Part shown: positions 38,287 through 51,816 of the stretch, one piece after another | Layout of the letters: the number at the start of each line of letters is the position of its first letter | How positions within the stretch are numbered: the stretch's first letter is position 1 | DNA from: Xanthostigma xanthostigma | Lineage: Eukaryota; Arthropoda; Insecta; Raphidioptera; Raphidiidae | Assembly: GCA_963575645.1 (NCBI GenBank) | Contig: OY754469.1 | Location: 25,500,001 to 25,564,000, forward strand | Direction of reading: 5' to 3' | DNA length: 64,000 nt | The notes under the pieces: generated by a model | Seen by the model: only the letters and a program-made list of their open reading frames with translations | Database searches by the model: none | Told to the model about the DNA's origin: nothing | Position numbers and translations under genes: made by a program

Positions 38287-41200
38287 CGCATACAAGCAGT
38301 TTTTAAATGCTTTATGACAATTAGGGGAAATGAGTCCTTATAGACAAAATTGCTTTATTTCATGAAGGTAAGTCTATTTACACTATGACATTTAGGTTTG
38401 GATCTTACTCTCATAAGAAAATGCAAACGGCATATTAACCATTATTTAAACGCAGACAAGCAGTTTTTACATGCTTTACGACAATTAGGTGCAAATGAGT
38501 CTTTATAGGCAAAATTGCTTTATTTTATGAAAGTAAGTCTATTTACACTATAACATTCAGGTTTGGATCAATTTCTCATAAGAAAATGCAAACTGCATAT
38601 TAACCATTATTTTAACGCTGACAAGCAGTTTTTACATGCTTTATGACAATTAGAAGCAAATAAGTCTTTATAGACAAAATTGCTTTATTTCATGAAGGTA
38701 AGTCTATTTACACTATAACAATCAGGTTTGGATCATTCTCTCATAAGAAAATGCAAACTGAATATTAACCATTATTTTAACGCTGACAAGCAGTTTTTAC
38801 ATGCTTTACGACAATTAGGTGCAAATGAGTCCTTATAAGCAAAATTGTTTTATTTCATGAGGGTTAGTCTATTTACACTATAACATTTAGGTTTGGATCA
38901 TTCTCTCATAAGAAAATGCAAACTGCATATTAACCATTATTTAAACGCAGACAAGCAGTTTTTACATGCTTTACGACAATTAGGTGCAAATGAGTCTTTA
39001 TAAGCAAAATTGCTTTATTTCATGAGGATAAGTCTATTTACACTAGAACATTCAGGTTTGGATCAATCTTTCATAAGAAAATGCAAACTGCATATTAACC
39101 ATTATTTTAACGCAGACAAGCAGTTTTTACATGCTACACGACAATTGCGTGCAAATGAGTCCTTATAGGCAAAATTGCTTTATTTTACAAAAGTAAGTCT
39201 ATTTTTACTATAACATTCAGGTTTTGATCATTCTCTCATAAGAAAATGCAAACTGCATATTAACCATTATTTTAACGCTGACAAGCAGTTTTTACATGCT
39301 TTATGACAATTAGGGGCAAATAGGTCCTTATAGGCAAAATTGCTTTACTTCATGAGGGTTAGTCTATTTACACTATAACATTTAGGTTTGGATCATTCTC
39401 TCATAAGAAAATGCAAACTGCATATTAACCATTATTTTAACGCAGACAAGCAGTTTTTACATGCTTTATGACAATTAGGGGCAAATGAGTCCTTATAGGC
39501 AAAATTGCTTTATTTCATGAAGGTATAACTATTTACACTATAACATTCAGGTTTGGATCATTCTCTCATAAGAAAATGTAATTTGCATATTATCCATTAT
39601 TTTAACGCAGACAAGCAGTTTTTACATGCTTTATGACAATTAGGGGCAAATAGGTCCTTATAGGCAAAATTGCTTTACTTCATGAGGGTTAGTCTATTTA
39701 CACTATAACATTTAGGTTTGGATCATTCTCTCATAAGAAAATGCAAACTGCATATTAACCATTATTTTAACGCTGACAAGCAGTTTTTACATGCTTTATG
39801 ACAATTAGGGGCAAATAGGTCCTTATAGGCAAAATTGCTTTACTTCATGAGGGTTAGTCTATTTACACTATAACATTTAGGTTTGGATCATTCTCTCATA
39901 AGAAAATGCAAACTGCATATTAACCATTATTTTAACGCAGACAAGCAGTTTTTACATGCTTTATGACAATTAGGGGCAAATGAGTCTTTATAGGCAAAAT
40001 TGCTTTATTTCATGAGGGTAAGTCTATTTACACTATAACATTCAGGTTTGGATCATTCTCTCATAAAAAAATGCAAACTGCATATTAACCATTATTTTAA
40101 CGCAGACAAGCAGTTTTTACATGCTTTACGACAATTAGGTGCAAATGAGTCTTTATAGGCAAAATTGCTTTATTTCATGAGGATAAGTCTATTTACACTA
40201 GAACATTCAGGTTTGGATCAATCTTTCATAAGAAAATGCAAACTGCATATTAACCATTATTTTAACGCAGACAAGCAGTTTTTACATGCTTCACGACAAT
40301 TGCGTGCAAATGAGTCCTTATAGGCAAAATTGCTTTATTTTACAAAAGTAAGTCTATTTTTACTATAACATTCAGGTTTTGATCATTCTCTCATAAGAAA
40401 ATGCAAACTGCATATTAACCATTATTTTAACGCTGACAAGCAGTTTTTACATGCTTTATGACAATTAGGGGCAAATAGGTCCTTATAGGCAAAATTGCTT
40501 TACTTCATGAGGGTTAGTCTATTTACACTATAACATTTAGGTTTGGATCATTCTCTCATAAGAAAATGCAAACTGCATATTAACCATTATTTTAACGCAG
40601 ACAAGCAGTTTTTACATGCTTTATGACAATTAGGGGCAAATGAGTCCTTATAGGCAAAATTGCTTTATTTCATGAAGGTATAACTATTTACACTATAACA
40701 TTCAGGTTTGGATCATTCTCTCATAAGAAAATGTAATTTGCATATTATCCATTATTTTAACGCAGACAAGCAGTTTTTACATGCTTTACGACAATTAGGT
40801 GCAAATAAGTCCTTATAGGCAAAATTGCTTTATTTTACAAAGGTAAGTTTACTTAAACTATAACATTCAGGTTTAGATCATTCTCTCATAAGAAAATGCA
40901 AACTGCATATTAACTATTATTTTAACGCATACAAGCAGTTTTTACATGCTTTATGACAATTAGGTGCAAATGAGTCTTTATAGGCAAAATTGCTTTTTTT
41001 CATGAGGGTAAGTCTATTTACACTATAACATTCAGGTTTGGATCATTCTCTCATAAGAAAATGCAAACTGCATATTTACTATCATTTTAACGCATACAAG
41101 CAGTTTTTACATGCTTTAGGACAATTAGGTGCAAATAAGTCCTTATAGGCAAAATTGCTTTATTTTACAAAGGTAAGTTTACTTAAACTATAACATTCAG

Positions 41201-43565
41201 GTTTAGATCATTCTCTCATAAGAAAATGCAAACTGCATAAATTAACTATTATTTTAACGCATACAAGCAGTTTTTACATGCTTTATGACAATTAGGTGCA
41301 AATGAGTCTTTATAGGCAAAATTGCTTTATTTCATGAGGGTAAGTCTATTTACACTATAACATTCAGGTTTGGATCATTCTCTCATAAGAAAATGCAAAC
41401 TGCATATTTACTATCATTTTAACGCATACAAGCAGTTTTTACATGCTTTATGACAATTAGGTGCAAATGAGTCTTTATAAGCAAAATTGCTTTATTTCAT
41501 GAGGGTAAGTCTATTTACACTATAACATTCAGGTTTGGATCATTCTTTCATAAGAAAATGCAAACTGCATATTAACCATTATTTTAACGCAGACAAGCAG
41601 TTTTTACATGCTACACGACAATTGCGTGCAAATGAGTCCTTATAGGCAAAATTGCTTTATTTTACAAAAGTAAGTCTATTTTTACTATAACATTCAGGTT
41701 TGGATCATTCTCTCATAAGAAAATGCAAACTGCATATTAACCATTATTTTAACGCAGACAAGCAGTTTTTACATGCTACACGACAATTGCGTGCAAATGA
41801 GTCCTTATAGGCAAAATTGCTTTATTTTACAAAAGTAAGTCTATTTTTACTATAACATTCAGGTTTTGATCATTCTCTCATAAGAAAATGCAAACTGCAT
41901 ATTAACCATTATTTTAACGCTGACAAGCAGTTTTTACATTCTTTATGACAATTAAGGGCAAATACGTCCTTATAGACAAAATTGCTTTATTTCATGAAGG
42001 TAAGTCTATTTACACTATAACAATCAGGTTTGGATCATTCTCTCATAAGAAAATGCAAACTGAATATTAACCATTATTTTAACGCTGACAAGCAGTTTTT
42101 ACATGCTTTACGACAATTAGGTGCAAATGAGTCCTTATAGGCAAAAGTGCTTTATTTCATGAGGGTTAGTCTATTTACACTATAACATTCAGGTTTGGAT
42201 CATTCTCTCATAAGAAAATGCAAACTGCATATTTACTATCATTTTCACGCAGACAAGCAGTTTTCACATGTTTTACGACAATTAGGTGGAAATAAGTCCT
42301 TAAAGGCAAAATTGTTTTATTTCACAAAGGTAAGTCTACTTTCACTATAACATTCAGGTTTGGATAATTCTCTCATTAGAAATTGCAAAGTGCATATTAA
42401 CATTTATTTTAACGCAGACAAGCAGTTTTTACATGCTTCACGACAATTGCGTGCAAAAGAGTCCTTATAGGCAAAATTGCTTTATTTTACAAAGGTTAGT
42501 CTCTTTACACTATAACATTCAGGTTTGGATCATTCTCTCATAAGAAAATGCAAACTGCATATTAACCATTATTTTAACGCAGACAAGCAGTTTTTACATG
42601 CTTTATGACAATTAGGGGCAAATGAGTCCTTATAGGCAAAATTGCTTTATTTCATGTAGGTATAACTATTTACACTATAACATTCAGGTTTGGATCATTC
42701 TCTCATAAGAAAATGCAAACTGCATATTATCCATTATTTTAACGCAGACAAGCAGTTTTTACATGCTTTACGACAATTAGGTGCAAATAAGTCCTTATAG
42801 GCAAAATTGCCTAATTTTACAAAGGTAGTTTACTTAAACTATAACATTCAGGTTTAGATCATTCTCTCATAAGAAAATGCAAACTGCATATTAACTATTA
42901 TTTTAACGCATACAAGCAGTTTTTACATGCTTTATGACAATTAGGTGCAAATGAGTCTTTATAGGCAAAATTGCTTTATTTCATGAGGGTAAGTCTATTT
43001 ACACTATAACATTCAGGTTTGGATCATTCTCTCATAAGAAAATGCAAACTGAATATTAACCATTATTTTAACGCAGACAAGCAGTTTTTACATGCTTTAT
43101 GACAATTAGGGGCAAATGAGTCCTTATAGGCAAAATTGCTTTATTTCATGAAGGTATAACTATTTACACTATAACATTCAGGTTTGGATCATTCTCTCAT
43201 AAGAAAATGCAAACTGCATATTATCCATTATTTTAACGCAGACAAGCAGTTTTTACATGCTTTACGACAATTAGGTGCAAATAAGTCCTTATAGGCAAAA
43301 TTGCTTAATTTTACAAAGGTAGTTTACTTAAACTATAACATTCAGGTTTAGATCATTCTCTCATAAGAAAATGCAAACTGCATATTAACTATTTTTTTAA
43401 CGCATACAAGCAGTTTTTACATGCTTTATGACAATTAGGTGCAAATGAGTCTTTATAGGCAAAATTGCTTTATTTCATGAGGGTAAGTCTATTTACACTA
43501 TAACATTCAGGTTTGGATCATTCTCTCATAAGAAAATGCAAACTGCATATTAACCATTATTTTAA
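38287..43565. repeat. Mosaic segment related to 8.1-12.0 kb
   Basis: The order is A' B' y c d e f g f f s' d e f g h i j k l m e, an f/y hybrid (41918), z aa bb g h k g h k. A' ('tttttaaatgc', 'ggggaaatg', 'ggatcttactc') and B' belong to the second HOR family, so they sit here ahead of its main territory. An unusual 'cataaaaaaatgc' lies near 40065, in s', and recurs near 50460. From 40431 on it follows 8915 onward at an offset of 31,516 bp. Confidence 0.82.
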
Positions 43566-45215
43566 CGCATACAAGCAGTTTTTACATGCTTTATGACAAC
43601 TAGGGGCGAATGAGTCCATATAGGCAAAATTGCTTTATTTCATGAAGGTAAGTCTATTTACACTATAACATTTAGGTTTGGATCATTCTCTCATAAGAAA
43701 ATGCAAACTGCATATTAACCATTATTTTAACGCAAACAAGCAGTTTTTACATGCTTCACGACAATTGCGTGCAAATGAGTCCTTATAGGCAAAAATGCTT
43801 TATTTTACAAAGGTAAGTCTATTTACACTATAACATTCAGGTTTGGATCATTCTCTCATAAGAAAATGCAAACTGCATATTAACCATTATTTAAACGCAG
43901 ACAAGCAGTTTTTACATGCTTTACGACAATTAGGTGCAAATGAGTCCTTATAAGCAAAATTGTTTTATTTCATGACGGTTAGTCTATTTACACTATAACA
44001 TTTAGGTTTGGATCATTCTCTCATAAGAAAATGCAAACTGCATATTAACCATTATTTAAACGCAGACAAGCAGTTTTTACATGCTTTACGACAATTAGGT
44101 GCAAATGAGTCTTTATAAGCAAAATTGCTTTATTTCATGAGGATAAGTCTATTTACACTAGAACATTCAGGTTTGGATCAATCTTTCATAAGAAAATGCA
44201 AACTGCATATTAACCATTATTTTAACGCAGACAAGCAGTTTTTACATGCTACACGACAATTGCGTGCAAATGAGTCCTTATAGGCAAAATTGCTTTATTT
44301 TACAAAAGTAAGTCTATTTTTACTATAACATTCAGGTTTTGATCATTCTCTCATAAGAAAATGCAAACTGCATATTAACCATTATTTTAACGCTGACAAG
44401 CAGTTTTTACATGCTTTATGACAATTAGGGGCAAATAGGTCCTTATAGGCAAAATTGCTTTACTTCATGAGGGTTAGTCTATTTACACTATAACATTTAG
44501 GTTTGGATCATTCTCTCATAAGAAAATGCAAACTGCATATTAACCATTATTTTAACGCAGACAAGCAGTTTTTACATGCTTTATGACAATTAGGGGCAAA
44601 TGAGTCCTTATAGGCAAAATTGCTTTATTTCATGAAGGTATAACTATTTACACTATAACATTCAGGTTTGGATCATTCTCTCATAAGAAAATGTAATTTG
44701 CATATTATCCATTATTTTAACGCAGACAAGCAGTTTTTACATGCTTTATGACAATTAGGGGCAAATAGGTCCTTATAGGCAAAATTGCTTTACTTTATGA
44801 GGGTTAGTCTATTTACACTATAACATTTAGGTTTGGATCATTCTCTCATAAGAAAATGCAAACTGCATATTAACCATTATTTTAACGCTGACAAGCAGTT
44901 TTTACATGCTTTATGACAATTAGGGGCAAATAGGTCCTTATAGGCAAAATTGCTTTACTTCATGAGGGTTAGTCTATTTACACTATAACATTTAGGTTTG
45001 GATCATTCTCTCATAAGAAAATGCAAACTGCATATTAACCATTATTTTAACGCAGACAAGCAGTTTTTACATGCTTTATGACAATTAGGGGCAAATGAGT
45101 CTTTATAGGCAAAATTGCTTTATTTCATGAGGGTAAGTCTATTTACACTATAACATTCAGGTTTGGATCATTCTCTCATAAGAAAATGCAAACTGCATAT
45201 TAACCATTATTTTAA
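43566..45215. repeat. 10-monomer sub-HOR block, relative of 12050-13699
   Basis: These 1,650 bp have the order a b c d e f g f f s'. The last unit has 'catgagggtaag' rather than 'cattaggggaag'. Small marks are 'catgacggttag' in c (near 43974) and 'tactttatgag' in the eighth unit (near 44790). A second, shorter block follows directly at 45216. Confidence 0.87.
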
Positions 45216-46700
45216 CGCATACAAGCAGTTTTTACATGCTTTATGACAACTAGGGGCGAATGAGTCCATATAGGCAAAATTGCTTTATTTCATGAAGGTA
45301 AGTCTATTTACACTATAACATTTAGGTTTGGATCATTCTCTCATAAGAAAATGCAAACTGCATATTAACCATTATTTTAACGCAAACAAGCAGTTTTTAC
45401 ATGGTTCACGACAATTGCGTGCAAATGAGTCCTTATAGACAAAAATGCTTTATTTTACAAAGGTAAGTCTATTTACACTATAACATTCAGGTTTGGATCA
45501 TTCTCTCATAAGAAAATGCAAACTGCATATTAACCATTATTTTAACGCTGACAAGCAGTTTTTACATGCTTTACGACAATTAGGTGCAAATGAGTCCTTA
45601 TAAGCAAAATTGTTTTATTTCATGAGGGTTAGTCTATTTACACTATAACATTTAGGTTTGGATCATTCTCTCATAAGAAAATGCAAACTGCATATTAACC
45701 ATTATTTAAACGCAGACAAGCAGTTTTTACATGCTTTACGACAATTAGGTGCAAATTAGTCTTTATAAGCAAAATTGCTTTATTTCATGAGGATAAGTCT
45801 ATTTACACTAGAACATTCAGGTTTGGATCAATCTTTCATAAGAAAATGCAAACTGCATATTAACCATTATTTTAACGCAGACAAGCAGTTTTTACATGCT
45901 ACACGACAATTGCGTGCAAATGAGTCCTTATAGGCAAAATTGCTTTATTTTACAAAAGTAAGTCTATTTTTACTATAACATTCAGGTTTTGATCATTCTC
46001 TCATAAGAAAATGCAAACTGCATATTAACCATTATTTTAACGCTGACAAGCAGTTTTTACATGCTTTATGACAATTAGGGGCAAATAGGTCCTTATAGGC
46101 AAAATTGCTTTACTTCATGAGGGTTAGTCTATTTACACTATAACATTTAGGTTTGGATCATTCTCTCATAAGAAAATGCAAACTGCATATTAACCATTAT
46201 TTTAACGCAGACAAGCAGTTTTTACATGCTTTATGACAATTAGGGGCAAATGAGTCCTTATAGGCAAAATTGCTTTATTTCATGAAGGTATAACTATTTA
46301 CACTATAACATTCAGGTTTGGATCATTCTCTCATAAGAAAATGTAATTTGCATATTATCCATTATTTTAACGCAGACAAGCAGTTTTTACATGCTTTATG
46401 ACAATTAGGGGCAAATAGGTCCTTATAGGCAAAATTGCTTTACTTCATGAGGGTAAGTCTATTTACACTATAACATTTACGTTTGGATCATTCTCTCATA
46501 AGAAAATGCAAACTGCATATTAACCATTATTTTAACGCTGACAAGCAGTTTTTACATGCTTTATGACAATTAGGGGCAAATAGGTCCTTATAGGCAAAAT
46601 TGCTTTACTTCATGAGGGTTAGTCTATTTACACTATAACATTTAGGTTTGGATCATTCTCTCATAAGAAAATGCAAACTGCATATTAACCATTATTTTAA
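45216..46700. repeat. 9-monomer sub-HOR block carrying 'atggttcacg'
   Basis: The order is a b c d e f g f f, 1,485 bp. It carries the private marks 'acatggttcacg' (near 45401), c starting 'cgctgac', and 'catttacgtttgg' (near 46477), all shared with 12050-13534 at an offset of 33,166 bp. After it comes an e unit that ends in the 'cataaattaac' junction of k, another in-register fusion. Confidence 0.87.
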
Positions 46701-49700
46701 CGCAGACAAGCAGTTTTTACATGCTACACGACAATTGCGTGCAAATGAGTCCTTATAGGCAAAATTGCTTTATTTTACAAAAGTAAGTCTATTTTTACTA
46801 TAACATTCAGGTTTTGATCATTCTCTCATAAGAAAATGCAAACTGCATAAATTAACTATTATTTTAACGCATACAAGCAGTTTTTACATGCTTTATGACA
46901 ATTAGGTGCAAATGAGTCTTTATAGGCAAAATTGCTTTATTTCATGAGGGTAAGTCTATTTACACTATAACATTCAGGTTTGCATCATTCTCTCATAAGA
47001 AAATGCAAACTGCATATTTACTATCATTTTAACGCATACAAGCAGTTTTTACATGCTTTATGACAATTAGGTGCAAATGAGTCTTTATAGGCAAAATTGC
47101 TTTATTTCATGAGGGTTAGTCTATTTACACTATAACATTTAGGTTTGGATCATTCTCTCATCAGAAAATGCAAACTGCATATTAACCATTATTTAAACGC
47201 AGACAAGCAGTTTTTACATGCTTTACGACAATTAGGTGCAAATGAGTCTTTATAGGCAAAATTGCTTTATTTCATGAGGATAAGTCTATTTACGCTATAC
47301 CATTCAGGTTTGGATCAATCTTTCATAAGAAAATGCAAACTGCATATTAACCATTATTTTAACGCAGACAAGCAGTTTTTACATGCTTTATGACAATTAG
47401 GTGCAAATGAGTCTTTATAGGCAAAATTGCTTTATTTCATGAGGGTAAGTCTATTTACACTATAACATTCAGGTTTGCATCATTCTCTCATAAGAAAATG
47501 CAAACTGCATATTTACTATCATTTTAACGCATACAAGCAGTTTTTACATGCTTTATGACAATTAGGTGCAAATGAGTCTTTATAGGCAAAATTGCTTTAT
47601 TTCATGAGGGTTAGTCTATTTACACTATAACATTTAGGTTTGGATCATTCACTTATAAGAAAATGCAAACTGCATATTTACTATCATTTTCACGCAGACA
47701 AGCAGTTTTTACATGCTTCACGACAATTTCGTGCAAATGAGTCCTTATAGGCAAAATTGCTTTATTTTACAAAGGTAAGTCTATTTACACTATAACATTC
47801 AGGTTTGGATCATTCTCTCATAAGAAAATGCAAACTGCATATTAACCATTATTTTAACTCATACAAGCAGTTTTTATATGCTTTATGACAATTAGGGGCA
47901 AATGAGTCTATATAGGCAAAATTGCTATATTTTACAAAGGTAAGTTTTTATTAACTATAACATTCAGGTTTAGATCATTCTCTCATAAGAAAATGCAAAC
48001 TGCATATTAACTATTATTTTAACGCATACAATCAGTTTTTACAAGCTTTATGATAATTAGGTGCAAATGAGTCCTTACAGGCAAAATTGCTTTATTTCAT
48101 GAGTGTAAGTCTATTTACACTATAACATTCAGGTTTAGATCATTCTCTCATAAGAAAATGTAAACTGCATATTAACCAATATTTTAACGCAGACAAGCAG
48201 TTTTTACATGCTTCACGACAATTGCGTGCAAATGAGTCCTTATAGGCAAAATTGCGTTATTTTACAAAGGTAAGTCTATTTTCACTATAACATTCAGGTT
48301 TGGATCATTCTCTCATAAGAAAATGCAAACTGCATATTAACCATTATTTTAACGCATACAAGCAGTTTTTAAATGCTTTATGACAATTAGGGGAAATGAG
48401 TCCTTATAGACAAAATTGCTTTATTTCATGAAAGTAAGTCTATTTACACTATGACATTCAGGTTTGGATCTTACTCTCATAAGAAAATGCAAACGGCATA
48501 TTAACCATTATTTAAACGCAGACAAGCAGTTTTTACATGCTTTACGACAATTAGGTGCAAATGAGTCTTTATAGGCAAAATTGCTTTATTTTATGAAAGT
48601 AAGTCTATTTACACTATAACATTCAGGTTTGGATCATTCTCTCATAAGAAAATGCAAACTGCATATTAACCATTATTTAAACGCAGACAAGCAGTTTTTA
48701 CATGCTTTACGACAATTAGGTGCAAATGAGTCCTTATAAGCAAAATTGTTTTATTTCATGAGGGTTAGTCTATTTACACTATAACATTCAGGTTTGGATC
48801 ATTCTCTCATAAGAAAATGCAAACTGCATATTAACCATTATTTTAACGCTGACAAGCAGTTTTTACATGCTTTATGACAATTAGAAGCAAATGAGTCTTT
48901 ATAGACAAAATTGCTTTATTTCATGAAGGTAAGTCTATTTACACTATAACAATCAGGTTTGGATCATTCTCTCATAAGAAAATGCAAACTGAATATTAAC
49001 CATTATTTTAACGCTGACAAGCAGTTTTTACATGCTTTACGACAATAAGGTGCAAATGAGTCTTTATAGGCAAAATTGCTTTATTTTATGAAAGTAAGTC
49101 TATTTACACTATAACATTCAGGTTTGGATCATTCTCTCATAAGAAAATGCAAACTGCATATTAACCATTATTTAAACGCAGACAAGCAGTTTTTACATGC
49201 TTTACGACAATTAGGTGCAAATGAGTCCTTATAAGCAAAATTGTTTTATTTCATGAGGGTTAGTCTATTTACACTATAACATTTAGGTTTGGATCATTCT
49301 CTCATAAGAAAATGCAAACTGCATATTAACCATTATTTAAACGCAGACAAGCAGTTTTTACATGCTTTACGACAATTAGGTGCAAATGAGTCTTTATAAG
49401 CAAAATTGCTTTATTTCATGAGGATAAGTCTATTTACACTAGAACATTCAGGTTTGGATCAATCTTTCATAAGAAAATGCAAACTGCATATTAACCATTA
49501 TTTTAACGCAGACAAGCAGTTTTTACATGCTACACGACAATTGCGTGCAAATGAGTCCTTATAGGCAAAATTGCTTTATTTTACAAAAGTAAGTCTATTT
49601 TTACTATAACATTCAGGTTTTGATCATTCTCTCATAAGAAAATGCAAACTGCATATTAACCATTATTTTAACGCTGACAAGCAGTTTTTACATGCTTTAT

Positions 49701-51816
49701 GACAATTAGGGGCAAATAGGTCCTTATAGGCAAAATTGCTTTACTTCATGAGGGTTAGTCTATTTACACTATAACATTTAGGTTTGGATCATTCTCTCAT
49801 AAGAAAATGCAAACTGCATATTAACCATTATTTTAACGCAGACAAGCAGTTTTTACATGCTTTATGACAATTAGGGGCAAATGAGTCCTTATAGGCAAAA
49901 TTGCTTTATTTCATGAAGGTATAACTATTTACACTATAACATTCAGGTTTGGATCATTCTCTCATAAGAAAATGTAATTTGCATATTATCCATTATTTTA
50001 ACGCAGACAAGCAGTTTTTACATGCTTTATGACAATTAGGGGCAAATAGGCCCTTATAGGCAAAATTGCTTTACTTCATGAGGGTTAGTCTATTTACACT
50101 ATAACATTTAGGTTTGGATCATTCTCTCATAAGAAAATGCAAACTGCATATTAACCATTATTTTAACGCTGACAAGCAGTTTTTACATGCTTTATGACAA
50201 TTAGGGGCAAATAGGTCCTTATAGGCAAAATTGCTTTACTTCATGAGGGTTAGTCTATTTACACTATAACATTTAGGTTTGGATCATTCTCTCATAAGAA
50301 AATGCAAACTGCATATTAACCATTATTTTAACGCAAACAAGCAGTTTTTACATGCTTTATGACAATTAGGGGCAAATGAGTCTTTATAGGCTAAATTGCT
50401 TTATTTCATGAGGGTAAGTCTATTTACACTATAACATTCAGGTTTGGATCATTCTCTCATAAAAAAATGCAAACTGCATATTAACCATTATTTTAACGCA
50501 GACAAGCAGTTTTTACATGCTTTACGACAATTAGGTGCAAATGAGTCTTTATAGGCAAAATTGCTTTATTTCATGAGGATAAGTCTATTTACACTAGAAC
50601 ATTCAGGTTTGGATCAATCTTTCATAAGAAAATGCAAACTGCATATTAACCATTATTTTAACGCAGACAAGCAGTTTTTACATGCTACACGACAATTGCG
50701 TGCAAATGAGTCCTTATAGGCAAAATTGCTTTATTTTACAAAAGTAAGTCTATTTTTACTATAACATTCAGGTTTTGATCATTCTCTCATAAGAAAATGC
50801 AAACTGCATATTAACCATTATTTTAACGCTGACAAGCAGTTTTTACATGCTTTATGACAATTAGGGGCAAATAGGTCCTTATAGGCAAAATTGCTTTACT
50901 TCATGAGGGTTAGTCTATTTACACTATAACATTTAGGTTTGGATCATTCTCTCATAAGAAAATGCAAACTGCATATTAACCATTATTTTAACGCAGACAA
51001 GCAGTTTTTACATGCTTTATGACAATTAGGGGCAAATGAGTCTTTATAGGCAAAATTGCTTTACTTCATGAGGGTTAGTCTATTTACACTATAACATTTA
51101 GGTTTGGATCATTCTCTCATAAGAAAATGCAAACTGCATATTAACCATTATTTTAACGCAGACAAGCAGTTTTTACATGCTTTATGACAATTAGGGGCAA
51201 ATGAGTCTTTATAGGCAAAATTGCTTTATTTCATGAGGGTAAGTCTATTTACACTATAACATTCAGGTTTGGATCATTCTCTCATAAGAAAATGCAAACT
51301 GCATATTAACCATTATTTTAACGCTGACAAGCAGTTTTTACATGCTTTATGACAATTAGAAGCAAATGAGTCTTTATAGACAAAATTGCTTTATTTCATG
51401 AAGGTAAGTCTATTTACACTATAACAATCAGGTTTGGATCATTCTCTCATAAGAAAATGCAAACTGCATATTAACCATTATTTAAACGCAGACAAGCAGT
51501 TTTCACATGTTTTACGACAATTAGGTGGAAATAAGTCCTTAAAGGCAAAATTGTTTTATTTCACAAAGGTAAGTCTACTTTCACTATAACATTCAGGTTT
51601 GGATAATTCTCTCATTAGAAATTGCAAAGTGCATATTAACCTTTATTTTAACGCAGAAAAGCAGTTTTTACATGCTTCACGACAATTGCGTGCAAAAGAG
51701 TCCTTATAGGCAAAATTGCTTTATTTTACAAAGGTAAGTCTATTTACACTATAACATTCAGGTTTGGATCATTCTCTCATAAGAAAATGCAAACTGCATA
51801 TTAACCATTATTTTAA
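46701..51816. repeat. Mosaic segment related to 37.6-40.8 kb
   Basis: The order is e/j fusion, k, k/q, r, s/k, s, t u v w, A' B', c y, z/B' hybrid, c d e f g f f s' d e f, s'/f, s', y aa bb. Marks shared with 37.6-40.8 kb are 'tatgataattagg' in v (48050 and 37985), 'gcgttattttac' in w, A' and B', and 'cataaaaaaatgc' in s'. The offset is 10,066 bp on the left and about 10,395 bp on the right; the change is a duplication of two monomers around 48682-49176. Confidence 0.82.
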
